NCBI RefSeq assembly: GCF_900747795.2
Contig: NC_041407.2
Coordinates: 25,857,379-25,921,378 of the forward strand
DNA: 64,000 bases
Direction of reading: 5' to 3'
Source: Erpetoichthys calabaricus
Taxonomy: Eukaryota > Chordata > Cladistia > Polypteriformes > Polypteridae
A model generated the notes under the pieces. The model was not told the origin of the DNA. It worked only from the letters and a program-made list of their open reading frames with translations, and searched no databases. A program made the position numbers and the translations under genes. Positions within the stretch are counted from its first letter, which is position 1. Every line of letters starts with the position of its first letter. This document shows, one piece after another, positions 44,473 to 56,099 of the stretch.

Positions 44473-46055
44473 CAGTCAAAATAAAAAGTATGTGAACCCT
44501 TTGGAATTATCTAGTTTACTGCATGAATTGGTCATTAAAAGTGATCTGATCTTCATCTAAGTCACGGGTCCTGATCTACACAATGAGCTTAAGCCAATGA
44601 CACACACAAAATTCTACTCTTTCGTGTCTTTATTTTATAAACGCATTCAACGTTCACAGTGGTAGTGGAAAAAGTAAGTGAACCTTGGGATTTAATAACT
44701 GGTTGACCCTCCTTTGGCAGCAATGACCTCAACCAGGGGCTTCCTGTAACTGCAGATCAGACCTGCACATCATGCGGTGGGGGGGATTTTAGCTCATTCC
44801 TCCCTGCAGAACTGCCTTAACTCTTCCATATTCTTTGGTTGTCTTCTGTGTATGGCTCCCTTCAAGTCATTCCGCAGCATCTCAATAGGATTGAGATCTG
44901 GGCTCTGACTGGGCCACTCCAAAAAGCGGAGTTTATTCTTCTGAAGCCATTGTGCTTTGGATTTGCTGTGATGTTTGGGGTCATTGTCCTGTTGCATCAC
45001 CCAGCCTCTTCTGAGCTTAAGTTGACGGACAGACATCCTCACATTATCCTGGAGAATTCATTGATAAACTTGTGAATTAATTTTCCCCTCAATGATGGCA
45101 AGCTGTCCAGGCCCTGATGCAGCAAAGCCAGCCCAAATCATGATGTTCCCTCCACCATACTTTACTGTAGGAATGATGTTTTGATGTTGAAATGCAGCTC
45201 CCTTTTCACACCAAATGAAATTCTGCTTGTTCCTCCCAAATAGTTCAATTTTGGTTTCATCACTCCACAAAATATTTTCCCAGTACCGTTGTGGAGTGTC
45301 CAAGTGCTCTTTTGCAAACGTCAATGTTCAGCAATGTTCTTTTTTTGATAGCAGTGGCTTCCTTCTTGGTGTGCTGCCATGGACTCCTTTCTTCTTCAAT
45401 GTTTTGCATGTAGTTAGCCAGTTCGAATGACTTCTTAAAGTCCTTTGCTGTCACTCTAGGATTCTTCTTTACCTCATTGCTGACATTACATTGTGGTCTT
45501 GGGGTCATCTTGGCAGAGCGCCCACTTCTAGGCAGAGTAGCCAGAATGCCAGATTGTCTCCATTTATAGACAACTTGCCTAACAGTAGACTGATGAATAT
45601 CGAAAATCTTTGAGATGACTTTGTAACCCTTTCCAGCCTTATGTAGATTAATAATTCTCGATCGTAGCTCTTCAGACAGCTCTTTTGTGTGAGGCATGAT
45701 TCCCATCTGGATATGCTTCTTGTCAAAAACTCAAACTTTGTGTTTATCAATCAAAGTCATTCTGGGCCACACCTCTGAACTCGTTTCATTAAATGGACTC
45801 CAGGTGTGCTAAATTCGGACTGCAATGAGCTTTTTGAAAAATCATTAGCTTAGGGTTCACTTACTTTTTCCAACCTTCAGTTTCACAGTTTGAATGATTT
45901 ATTCAATATGGTCAAAAATTCTCAGAATCTGTGTATCTTTAGTTATGGGAGACTGTGTTTGTTCATTATTGTGACCGTCATGAAGATACGACCATGTTTT
46001 ATATGGGAATTAGACTTATAATTATTAGGGGTTCACGTACTTTTTACTTTGACTG
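44473..46055 (-). mobile_element. Tc1-like transposon, full length but inactive
   Basis: 1583 bases between TA dinucleotides. The ends read cagtcaaaataaaaagtatg and, in complement, cagtcaaagtaaaaagtacg. A minus-strand transposase of Tc1 type runs from about 45706 to 44794: helix-turn-helix part ELRSRIINLHKAGKGYKVIS, then LWSDETKIELFGRN (first aspartate), QQDNDPKHHSKS (second aspartate) and DLNPIEMLRNDLK (glutamate). One in-frame stop near 45058 (TGA where an arginine CGA is usual) and one frameshift near 45320 inactivate it. Confidence 0.92.
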
Positions 46056-46739
46056 TATGTGGCCAAACTGATATCAGAATGAGGTTTTGTGTATATTGTG
46101 TTAAAGCGTGGTTAATTGTTCATGTACTTTGTTATAGTACATAATTCATCATTATTATATTTAGCTACTACTGATGTTGTCCGAATTTTTAATTATACAA
46201 TGATATTGTTTTCCAATTAATCCTAGTTGATCTTCTCCAGAGACGATGCACATGCCTGTTGTTATTGGGTTGTGTTTCCATATGCTCTCTGACTAGATGT
46301 CTGAAATATTTTACAATACCTGGACCACGCAAATCATCCATTTGGCAAGAAGGGCAGTTAATTGGATACACAGAGATTGCTGCTGGTCTTCATATGTGTA
46401 TTATAGGAGGCAGCACCTATTATGGTATCCTCAAATATTTCTACCATATTCTCAACAACAGCAACTTGGCATGTGCTATAAAAAAATGGAACCTAGTTTG
46501 TGGCATTTTATTCTTTTTTCATCATGGTTTAAGTTTAAAAAAAAAACAAAAAAAAAAAAACATTGTAAATAATTAAGTATGGTGATTTACTTATGGACAT
46601 GAAAATATTTTAAACATCTGACCAGAAAATGTTAATTAAACTTTAAATTTTAATTAAAGCATAATAAAATAGAGATAATAGGCTCAACACAAATACTACT
46701 GTCAAATTAGGAACATAAAAGAACTTGAGACAATTGAAG
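46056..46739. other. Intronic stretch, nothing firmly recognised
   Basis: A run of A interrupted by C lies at 46539-46560. A short minus-strand frame at 46189-46371 has two CxxC-like cysteines (INCPSCQMDDL), but no family can be named. Confidence 0.4.
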
Positions 46740-48560
46740 CCTTCATAGCTTTTAAAGCTAGATGTGATAGCTCAAATAGTCAGACCCACATTCCTGCTGG
46801 TAGCCATTTATCAGTCTATGCATTCTTAGTCTAAAAAACAAGAATGTTGACTTTCTCGGTTTTCAACCCTGAACGCTGAGAAGTAACAATCTGCCCTGCT
46901 ATACTGAAGGCCCATTCAGACGGTACACTAGTCGGACAAATGCACAGATACTTTCATGCTAGTTTGGCCATCTGAGGGAATTGTCTTGCATTGTTTCACC
47001 ACCAAATAAGAGGGTCCTCCTTTGCAACAAATTACTAATTTTGTGCATAGTGACTCATTGTGCCTTTAATTCTTTCATCTGCTGTTAGTGATGCCCAATG
47101 AAACGGGTTACTTTATTTTTCAAGGAAGACTGCCAAGAGATTTTTGTTTTTATGTGGAGGTATGCTGGTTTATGTTTGTCTTCATTTTCGACACTGATCC
47201 TCTGTCTGTTGACTCCTGCTTTATTTTGTCCAGAGTCTCCTGGAATTTGTTTTTGGTCTCCGCAGTAGTGGAGATCCAAAAATGTGGCAATGCGCATGTT
47301 GTTGTTGTCATACATTGGCTTAACTTTTGTTAAGCGCACCAGCTTTAATGTCTTGGGTTAATGTGGTGTTCCCCCACTTTCACAGCAGGAATGTCATCTT
47401 TAAGTAGCTGCAGCATGGGCACTCAGAAAGAAACAGTTCCACGGACTGTAATTCCATGGACTCTAATTCATGAATATCTTGCCATGTGAGAGCAACTGCC
47501 CTCCTATCATCAGTTAAAACACGCCTGATAGCAGGAGCCTGTTCTAAGATATGCTCCACCATCTTTTGTTTCAAGCCTATTGAGTAACACAATCCTGCGT
47601 CGGAGACCCCTATTCTCTAGATTAATTTTCTTTGAGTAGGCAGAATACATAGCTACGATCTTACCCAAATAAAATTGTAAAAATAAACACCGGATTCAGC
47701 TGGCAGAATGTCGAAGTGAATATTTTACCCTATGTATAAAAGCACATCTTATTTAAGTAAATGTGTTTTTACAAAGGTAACTGTAGCCTTAGACTAAGTA
47801 TCCTACTTAAGTAGGGACTAATATTGCAATGCCCATTATCAGGTGAGAAATACAAAACCATACCAACTTTTAACGTTGCAAATTTACTGGTGAAACAATT
47901 TTTTAAAAATATGAATCAAAAACTATTTACAAGCCTTCCATTGTTATAACCATGGAAGACACCTTAACTTTCTACTCTTTGCATATGAGTTTGTCACCAT
48001 TACTCCACCAAAACTGAATGGCCGCATGCCCATTTCCAGCTTGGCATTCCTTTCTCTCAATCAGCCTTGTTCTCCGCCGCATGTCACTCGGAGGGGACCT
48101 TGTTTGGAGACACTTTGACTACAGCTTCAAATTGGGGGTCTATGACATGAGCGATGATCCACATGTACAGTTCTGTGTTCACACTGGAGCACATGTCCAT
48201 CATTAGAGAAACAAATTTCGCCTTCCTGTTAACTGCTTCCACCTCTGAATGAACTTTATTGTAATAACTGGGGATGGCAGTTTTTACAAAGTGTGTTTTT
48301 TGCAAACACTTCAATAGTAATTTGTTGTAATTGGGTGAGAGTTTTAAACTGCTCAGTGAAACTTCTGAACATTGTGGCATGCACCCCATGTTTGCTTGCA
48401 TTCGTAGATTCAGCTGGGTGATTATACCCTGAGATGGGAGCGCAGATTTGTTGTGTTGCTAGGTTTTATTGTTGATTCTTTTTGCTGCCTCAATTTTTTT
48501 GTCTGGCTTAAAATTAAAAAACTAAAAACTGCCAAATAGCCACACTACTTTGATTCTTTG
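46740..48560 (-). mobile_element. Decayed hAT transposon (ZBED-type transposase remnant)
   Basis: On the minus strand, blocks appear in hAT order: AIPSYYNKVHSEVEA and FVSLMMDMCSSVNTELYM near 48190-48300, QAPAIRRVLTDDRRAVALTW followed by QDIHELES near 47440-47540, MYDNNNMRIATFLDLHY near 47260-47320, and the C-terminal dimerisation block AFSIAGQIVTSQRSGLKTEK near 46830-46910. Frames are broken repeatedly. Terminal repeats were not located, so the edges are approximate. Confidence 0.75.
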
Positions 48561-48899
48561 CAAACAAATCGGCCATCTTTCAATAGGTAGCAAGTGGTGG
48601 CTTGTTTCTAGTCCACCTTGTTCATGTTGCCTAGATCTGGAAACTCCCCATACCCCAGAGTGTGTGCAAATAAGCATTTTTCCAGTCGTCGCCTGAAAGG
48701 AAAAATATTATGAGTGTAAGGTTGGAAATATAATGATGATATTGCCATATCTGCAAGTCTAACATTCACAGGAGCACATGCCGCAGAAAGCGTGTAATCC
48801 AGAGAGTTGACTGATATTGCAAAATTATAAACCGCATACAGATGGATGATGGTTTTGGACTCTTTCAAAAATATAAAGATTTGCATTGATAAAAAGCGC

Positions 48900-49000
48900 A
48901 AGGTAGTGATCAGTTCAGATTTATTGTCATGTGTACAGAGTCCAATGAAATTCCTATTTGCACACTTGACCAATAACTCGGTTCAACATCTCTCTCTGGC
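48900..49000 (-). repeat. LINE 3'-end-like fragment
   Basis: 'cagatttattgtcatgtgta' followed by 'agtccaatgaaattcc' is, in complement, the sort of 3' end seen on fish LINEs ('catgacaataaa'). Short, no coding. A weaker relative lies near 61010-61100. Confidence 0.4.
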
Positions 49001-49172
49001 AGTGCGAATCTGTCTCTCTGTAGGTTATGTAAAATATAACAACACAGAATATAATGTACAAAAAGTCCCTGCTTCCATGGTCCATGTTATAATGTATAGG
49101 CTAAATAAAATCTTGGGTGTTGTGATTTGAAAGTCAGCGGAAATCAACTAATCGTACAGCTGAAGTCACAGT

Positions 49173-49741
49173 TGTCGTACATGGCTGGGGGTCAGACCCG
49201 GCTGGGACGCCTGGAAGGACCAAGACTGGGCACATTTGTCCTCCGGACCACGAGGGGGCAACCGTCCTGGAGTAGAAGAGGCCCACGGAAGGGGAGCAGG
49301 AAGGCTCAGGACCGTTGGGGCCTCTGTTCACCGCCAGGGGGCGCCCCGAGCCTCTTGGAGTCCGGGACTTATGTACTTCCGCCACACAGATGGAGGATGA
49401 TCCTTCCAGGGTCACCCGGAGTGCTTCCGGGTGATCTCCTGACGCTTCCGCCACACCAGGATGTGACGTCAGGTAGAGCACCTGGAGCTCATCCGGGTGA
49501 GGATAAATGGGGCCGCCTCCCTCCTGTCAGGGAGCTGGAGTCAGGAGCAGGACGAAGCTCCTGGAGAGAGAGGACAGGTGGCCCAGGGACGAGGAGAGAG
49601 AAAGCCCAGGAGAGAGGTGACTGGGGCTGAAGGCACTGTGGTTGTGTGGGACTGAGTGTTGTTGTGTGGAGTAGAAGAGAAATAAAGAAGTCTTTTGGAT
49701 AAAGATGTGGTCTCAGACTGGTGGTGTCCGGGCGTATATCA
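49173..49741 (+). mobile_element. Solo LTR (fossil of an LTR retroelement)
   Basis: It is 569 bases, starts TGTCG and ends ATATCA (TG...CA), with a 6-base direct repeat cacagt at 49167-49172 and 49742-49747. It is markedly GC-rich in an AT-rich intron. It carries a TATA-like ggataaat at 49501-49508 and AATAAA at 49681-49686, in LTR order. No internal retroviral genes lie beside it, so the internal part was probably lost by recombination between two LTRs. The intact target duplication suggests moderate age. The family is not identified. It resembles the LTR-like unit at 13766-14251. Confidence 0.8.
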
Positions 49742-50372
49742 CACAGTTTATGTGGAACTGGTACTTTTTTGCATCTCTTTTGATTAATTGATTTAAATAT
49801 ATGAACATAAGTGTGTCCTACATGAGATTAATTCTCCATCCAGTGTAGGTTTCTTCTTTGTGTTTATATCCTGTCAAGATAGGCCCTGATTGTTTTCTAC
49901 ATTATGTAAGATGTTACATCAGCTGGACAACTAATACATTCCCATATTTTGGTTGATTTTTTTTTTTTTTCTTACTAACCGTGAAACATGTTAATCTTAA
50001 AGTGTTAGTAATGATACTTTTCTTGCATTTTCTTTTACATCTGCATATTCCCCCAGAATGCAAAACTCTTAAAACACATTTGTTTGTCCCATGATTTACC
50101 GCTCTTGGGATACTTTTGAACTATTGGCCGTTGTGATCTAATAGAACAATTAATAATGTAAAAACAAAAAATATAAGCAAACCTGCTTACTGAGAGTTAC
50201 TAAAAAATAAAATAAGCAGAAACCAGAACAAGTTTGTATATATTTACAAAATAATTAATATAAAAGAAAAAAATGTATAATTCCACTCTGATTTTTAATA
50301 AGGCAACAACAATTTTTATAGGAAAAAAGTATTATGCATAAGACGAACAACTTCTCAAACCCACTCACATAG
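49742..50372. other. Intronic stretch, nothing recognised
   Basis: AT-rich with A and T runs. No element or exon identified. Confidence 0.45.
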
Positions 50373-50470
50373 GATTTCTTTCGGCTTCTCCCGTTAGGGG
50401 TCGCCACACCGGATCATCTTTTTCCATACGTTCCTGTCCTCTGCATCTTGCTCTGTTACACCCATCACCT
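50373..50470 (+). repeat. Fragment of a dispersed fish repeat
   Basis: 'cggcttctcccgttaggggt' followed by 'tcgccacaccggatcatc' and 'ctctgcatcttgctctgtta' is a pattern I recognise from dispersed fish repeats (possibly the non-coding end of an RTE-type LINE). Only about 100 bases are present, abutting the left arm of the Penelope-like element. Confidence 0.4.
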
Positions 50471-52253
50471 GCAATAAAAGAAGTACTTATAATTCAGTCA
50501 ACATCTGTTGATTCCCAAAAGCTAGTTATGTGCCCACTTTAAATATCCCCTGCATAATAAAACAAAAATTGCACACTCAGAGCACTGAAGTTTTACAACT
50601 GCCAGTGGATCAGAACGAAAACACAAAGTGAATGTGTGAAAACTGAACAAGATTGAACATTAAGATCTATACAAAGTACAACCAAGAACAAACCATAGAA
50701 AAAGTGGAAAAAAGTGTCTCTGGATTCATCACTTATGTATATGATGTGGGGTGTAAATCAGGTCGACTGTCTTGGTAAACTGATGTGTTTATATCTTTCA
50801 TTCTATTTTGATTCTGCTTGTGCTGTGTTATGTACCTATAGTCATGTCTTTAGAATGGAAGAATACCTTTAGTTATATATTAGGTCAAATTAAAGTAATA
50901 TTGGGATGTGACCCTTAGAGTTCGACGACATGGCATCCAGAAGTATAGAATACTCCTGAAGCTTATAAGTATTAAACAATTATGTTGACTGAAGCTGCTA
51001 GTTCTCCTTCCCAACCCAAGATTATTGGGGATGTATTCAAAAAGAGCCCACTCTTTTCAAGGATAACTGAATTTTTTATCTAGGTGGTGCTCTGTACTTA
51101 ATAAATGACTTAATGTCAGTAAATGACTTAATAATGACATGTCCGATTTACAGTCAAATTGATAGTTTACACCAAGAATATTCTAATACCATAGATAGTA
51201 TGAAGTGTAATTCAGTATTGGAAGATTGTAAGAAATGTGTTGTCTCTTTTGAATCTGACCTTACAAACAAAAAAATGTAATAGAGCTACATGGGGTTATG
51301 CTGAGGGTTTTGTGCATAAATGCCTTGCTCCGGCTAGTACACATTGACAACATTCTAAGTCTAGGAAACATTTGGATTCTTCACCTGATTATTCTGCTTC
51401 TTCTTCATCTTCTTCGTTTTCTTCTACTGAGTATAATGTAGATCACACGATAATGGGCTCTTTTTTTAGACCAATGTACCTTAAGGTCAGGCAGACCTTA
51501 TCGAGCACCCACCATTCATCACTTTGAAAGTCACACATGGAAGAAACGGGTCAGATTCTAAATTACTATTACAGTTACCAAGTGTCAAATTTCTGTTTTG
51601 TCTAATGGTCTTTCATTTGTACTTACCTTTATCAACCATTTAATACTTGTGTTGAATTGTTTAAGCTATTTAGGAAAATCTGCCTAAAAAAAAAAATAGA
51701 TCACAAAATCTACATTTATGTCTCCTGGTCCTGTGACTTCAGAAATTGACACATGTTACTGTTTTGTTGTTAGAGATGTAGATAATGTGGAAAGTATCAA
51801 ACACAAACCATTTACTAATATCTCCACAGATGAGTGGAATGCACTGAATTAAAAAATTATTCCAATATTATGATATTGGGGGGCTGCGATTGTTGTTATG
51901 GATACATCCCAATATGTACAGGAGGGTCTTGGACCTCATGTTACAAGCTACTTCAGAGAGGCAAAATGAGGAGTAGGATTTCTCTTATTAATTTCTATGA
52001 TTAATCAAGCCATGTTGTTGAGTACAATTACAGAGAAACATGCAAAATTTTTATCCTTGTATCCCTGTTTTTTTTTTTTTTTTATATTTCACTGTTTGTG
52101 CCAAAGTAATATTTCTATATCGGAGATTCTGCATATTTCATATGGCTTCTACAGGATACTGTGAATGAGGATGGCCTAATTATGGTCACTTTGGACATCA
52201 CTTTATACTAATATTTCTCAGGGTGATGCTCTACACATGATTCAAACTACTTT

Positions 52254-52429
52254 AATAATAATAATAATAATAATTTGCATTTATATAGCGCTTTTCTCAC
52301 TACTCAAAGCGCTCAGCAATTGCAGGTTAAGGGCCCAACAGAGCAGAGTCCCTTTTGGCATTTACGGGATTCGAACCGGCAACCTTCCAATTGCCAGTGC
52401 ATATCCCTAGCTTCAGAGCCACCACTCCG
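52254..52429 (-). mobile_element. SINE copy (family B) inside the Penelope-like element
   Basis: It has AAT repeats at 52254-52273, then 'tttatatagcgcttttctca', and in complement the head cggagtggtggctctgaagc with B box ggttcgaatcc. It lies in the reverse transcriptase region of the host element and is flanked by AATAAT repeats on both sides. Confidence 0.8.
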
Positions 52430-52814
52430 TCTTCAATAATAACTTTTATAATAATAATAATAACTACTATACTTGATTAATTTTCATTGTACAGCTTTCA
52501 CATTTTGTTTTTTTTTTTTTTGTTTTTTTTTGCATTTAATAATAAGTTTTATCGTCCACACAAAAGAGTTGCGATGGGAGCTGCCTTTACCCCTAGTATA
52601 GCTAATCTATATGTCTCAGCCTTTGAAAAAGAATTCATTTTTTCTTTGAAAAATCTTTTCATTGATCATTTAGTAATTTGGCTTTGTTACATTGATACTT
52701 TTTTGATTTGGAAGGGTACTTCAGGGGAATTACAATGTTTCTTTAACTATATTAACAACTGTAATACACTTAATTATAGTGTTACATGTGTTTCATTTTT
52801 AGATATGAATATAT

Positions 52815-54350
52815 ATTGCTCAAATTAAAGGAACACTTTTTAACCTGAGTATAGCATCAAGTCAATGAAACTTCCGGGCTATTGATCTGCTCAGTTAATT
52901 AAGAGGGGGTTGTTAATCAGTTTCAGCTGCTTTGATGTTAATGAAATTAACAACAGGTGCACTAGAGGGGCAACAATGAGACCACCCCCAACACAGGAAT
53001 GGTTTAACAGATGGAGACCACAGACATTTTTCCCTCCTCATCTTTTCTGACTGTTTTTTCACTAGTTTTGCATTTGGCTACGGTCAGTGTCACTACTGGT
53101 AGCATGAGGCGATACCTAGACCCTACAGAGGTGGCACAGGTAGTCCAACTTCTCCAGGATGGCTTATCAATATGTGTCATTGCCAGAAGGTTTACGGTGT
53201 CTCCCAGCACAGTCTCAAGGGCATGGAGGAGATTCCCGGAGATGGGCAGTTACTCTAGGAGAGCTGGACAGGGCCGTAGAAGGTCCTTAAGTCATCAGCA
53301 GGACCGCTGTCTGCTCCTTTGGGCAAGGAGGAACCGGATGAGCACTGCCAGAGCCCTACAAAATGACCTCCAGCAGGCCACTGGTATGAAACAAACAATC
53401 AGAAACAGACTTCATGAGGGTGGCCTGAGGGCCTGATGTCCTCTAGTGGGCTCTGTTCTCACTGCCCGGTACCTTGGAGCTTTATTGGCATTTGCCATAG
53501 AATACCAGAATTGGCAGGTCCACCACTGGCACCCTATGCTTTTCACAGATGAGAGCAGGTTCACCCTGAGCACATGTGACAGATGTGAAAGGGTCTGGAG
53601 AAGCCGTGGAAAACGTTATGTTGCCTGTAACATCGTTCAGCATGACCAGTTTGGTGGTGGGTCAGTGATGATCTGGGGAGGCATATCCATGGAGGGACGC
53701 ACAGACCTCTGCAGAATAGACAACGGCACCTTGACTGCCATTAGGTATCGGGATGAAATCCTTGGACCCATTGCCAGACCCTATGCTGTTGGTCCTGGAT
53801 TCCACCTGGTGCACGACAAATCCCGGCCTCATGTGATCGGAGTATGCCGGCAGTTCCTATAGGATGAAGGAATTAATACTATTTTCTGGCCCCCACACTC
53901 ACCTGACCTAAATGCAATAGAACACCTCTGGGATATTGTGTTTCAGTTCATCCGACGCCAGCAGGTTACACCTCAGACTGTTGAGGAACTCTGTGATGTC
54001 CTGGTCCAGATCTGGGTGGAGATCCCCCCAGGACACCATCCGACATTGTCAGGCATGTATACAAGCACGTGGGGGGCCATACAAACTACTGAATATGATT
54101 TGGAGTTGCTGCAATGACATTTCGGCAAAATGGACTAGCCTGCCTGCTGCATCATTTTTTCACTTTGATTTTCAGGGTGTCTTTGAATTCAGCCCCCTAT
54201 AGATTGATAATTTTCATTTCCATTAAACGACGTGGCATCCTTTCATTCCTAATACATTACCATATCAGTCCATATCAGTAGAGATATCCAGCAGGATTTT
54301 TTTTTTCCCCCATTGAGATCTGATGTGTTTTCAAAGTGTTCCTTTAAATT
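52815..54350 (+). mobile_element. Tc1-like transposon with degenerate ends (inactive)
   Basis: Left end near 'ttgctcaaattaaaggaaca'; right end, in complement, 'aatttaaaggaacactttga'. The transposase starts at ATG 53104 (MRRYLDPTEVAQVVQLLQDG) with helix-turn-helix VIARRFTVSPSTVSRAWRR. It continues with VLTARYLGAL, FTDESRF (first aspartate, near 53548), LVHDKSRPHV (second aspartate near 53812) and SPDLNAIEHLWD (glutamate near 53920). An in-frame TGA at 53434-53436 (an arginine CGA is usual), a TAG at 53860-53862 and a frameshift near 54025-54030 inactivate it. It differs strongly from the neighbour at 54481 and is the older of the two. Confidence 0.85.
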
Positions 54351-54480
54351 GTAGTTGTTGCACGAATGATTTTAAAGACAGTCTAATTACTACCCCATAG
54401 GGTGATATCAATTTTAAACATAGATCCAATTGCAGTTCAAAAGGTGCCGTTTATTTGTTATGTCCTTGTCCCTTGCTATA

Positions 54481-56099
54481 CAGTGGTGTGAAAAACTATT
54501 TGCCCCCTTCCTGATTTCTTATTCTTTTGCATGTTTGTCACACAAAATGTTTCTGATCATCAAACACATTTAACAATTAGTCAAATATAACACAAGTAAA
54601 CACAAAATGCAGTTTTTAAATGATGGTTTTTTATTATTTAGGGAGAAAAAAAATCCAAACCTACATGGCCCTGTGTGAAAAAGTAATTGCCCCCTTGTTA
54701 AAAAATAACCTAACTGTGGTGTATCACACCTGAGTTCAATTTCCGTAGCCACCCCCAGGCCTGATTACTGCCACACCTGTTTCAATCAAGAAATCACTTA
54801 AATAGGAGCTGCCTGACACAGAGAAGTAGACCAAAAGCACCTCAAAAGCTAGACATCATGCCAAGATCCAAAGAAATTCAGGAACAAATGAGAACAGAAG
54901 TAATTGAGATCTATCAGTCTGGTAAAGGTTATAAAGCCATTTCTAAAGCTTTGGGACTCCAGCGAACCACAGTGAGAGCCATTATCCACAAATGGCAAAA
55001 ACATGGAACAGTGGTGAACCTTCCCAGGAGTGGCCGGCCGACCAAAATTACCCCAAGAGCGCAGAGACGACTCATCCGAGAGGTCACAAAAGACCCCAGG
55101 ACAACGTCTAAAGAACTGCAGGCCTCACTTGCCTCAATTAAGGTCAGTGTTCACGACTCCACCATAAGAAAGAGACTGGGCAAAAACGGCCTGCATGGCA
55201 GATTTCCAAGACGCAAACCACTGTTAAGCAAAAAGAACATTAGGGCTCGTCTCAATTTTGCTAAGAAACATCTCAATGATTGCCAAGACTTTTGGGAAAA
55301 TACCTTGTGGACTGATGAGTCAAAAGTTGAACTTTTTGGAAGGCAAATGTCCCGTTACATCTGGCGTAAAAGGAACACAGCATTTCAGAAAAAGAACATC
55401 ATACCAACAGTAAAATATGGTGGTGGTAGTGTGATGGTCTGGGGTTGTTTTGCTGCTTCAGGACCTGGAAGGCTTGCTGTGATAGATGGAACCATGAATT
55501 CTACTGTCTACCAAAAAATCCTGAAGGAGAATGTCCGGCCATCTGTTCGTCAACTCAAGCTGAAGCGATCTTGGGTGCTGCAACAGGACAATGACCCAAA
55601 ACACACCAGCAAATCCACCTCTGAATGGCTGAAGAAAAACAAAATGAAGACTTTGGAGTGGCCTAGTCAAAGTCCTGACCTGAATCCAATTGAGATGCTA
55701 TGGCATGACCTTAAAAAGGCGGTTCATGCTAGAAAACCCTCAAATAAAGCTGAATTACAACAATTTTGCAAAGATGAGTGGGCCAAAATTCCTCCAGAGC
55801 GCTGTAAAAGACTCATTGCAAGTTATCGCAAACGCTTGATTGCAGTTATTGCTGCTAAGGGTGGCCCAACCAGTTATTAGGTTCAGGGGGCAATTACTTT
55901 TTCACACAGGGCCATGTAGGTTTGGATTTTTTTTTCTCCCTAAATAATAAAAACCACCATTTACAAACTGCATTTTGTGTTTACTTGTGTTATATTTGAC
56001 TAATGGTTAAATGTGTTTGAAGATCAGAAACATTTTGTGTGACAAACATGCAAAAGAATAAGAAATCAGGAAGGGGGTAAATAGTTTTTCACACCACTG
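54481..56099 (+). mobile_element. Intact Tc1-like transposon
   Basis: 1619 bases with TA at both sides (54479-54480 and 56100-56101). The terminal inverted repeats extend about 200 bases and begin cagtggtgtgaaaaactatt. The two arms differ at only a few positions (for example gccccc against acccc near the tip), so the insertion is young. A single open frame encodes the transposase. It sits inside the GIY-YIG region of the Penelope-like element. Confidence 0.95.
54858..55880 (+). CDS. Tc1-type transposase, 340 residues, uninterrupted
   Basis: A DD34E transposase that would cut and paste its element at TA sites. Layout: paired-like DNA-binding part with helix-turn-helix motifs at about residues 10-50 (SGKGYKAISKALGLQRTTVR), GRPTK hook at 59-63, second helix-turn-helix near 70-115, and nuclear-signal-like GRFPRRKPLLSKK near 114-126. 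The catalytic residues are Asp153 in WTDESKVELFG, Asp244 in LQQDNDPKHTS and Glu279 in LNPIEMLWHDL. These positions and the length equal those of the Sleeping Beauty family. Start chosen at the first ATG with the family N terminus. No stop or frameshift was seen, so it may still be functional. Confidence 0.95.
   Translation: MPRSKEIQEQMRTEVIEIYQSGKGYKAISKALGLQRTTVRAIIHKWQKHGTVVNLPRSGRPTKITPRAQRRLIREVTKDPRTTSKELQASLASIKVSVHDSTIRKRLGKNGLHGRFPRRKPLLSKKNIRARLNFAKKHLNDCQDFWENTLWTDESKVELFGRQMSRYIWRKRNTAFQKKNIIPTVKYGGGSVMVWGCFAASGPGRLAVIDGTMNSTVYQKILKENVRPSVRQLKLKRSWVLQQDNDPKHTSKSTSEWLKKNKMKTLEWPSQSPDLNPIEMLWHDLKKAVHARKPSNKAELQQFCKDEWAKIPPERCKRLIASYRKRLIAVIAAKGGPTSY

Noticed and set aside
49127-49630. 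167-codon open frame on the + strand
   Set aside because: It lies inside the GC-rich solo LTR with TG...CA ends and target duplication. The composition explains the lack of stops, and the protein resembles nothing.
52487-52828. 113-codon frame as a separate host gene
   Set aside because: Its motifs are those of a Penelope-like reverse transcriptase, and it lies between the inverted arms of that element.
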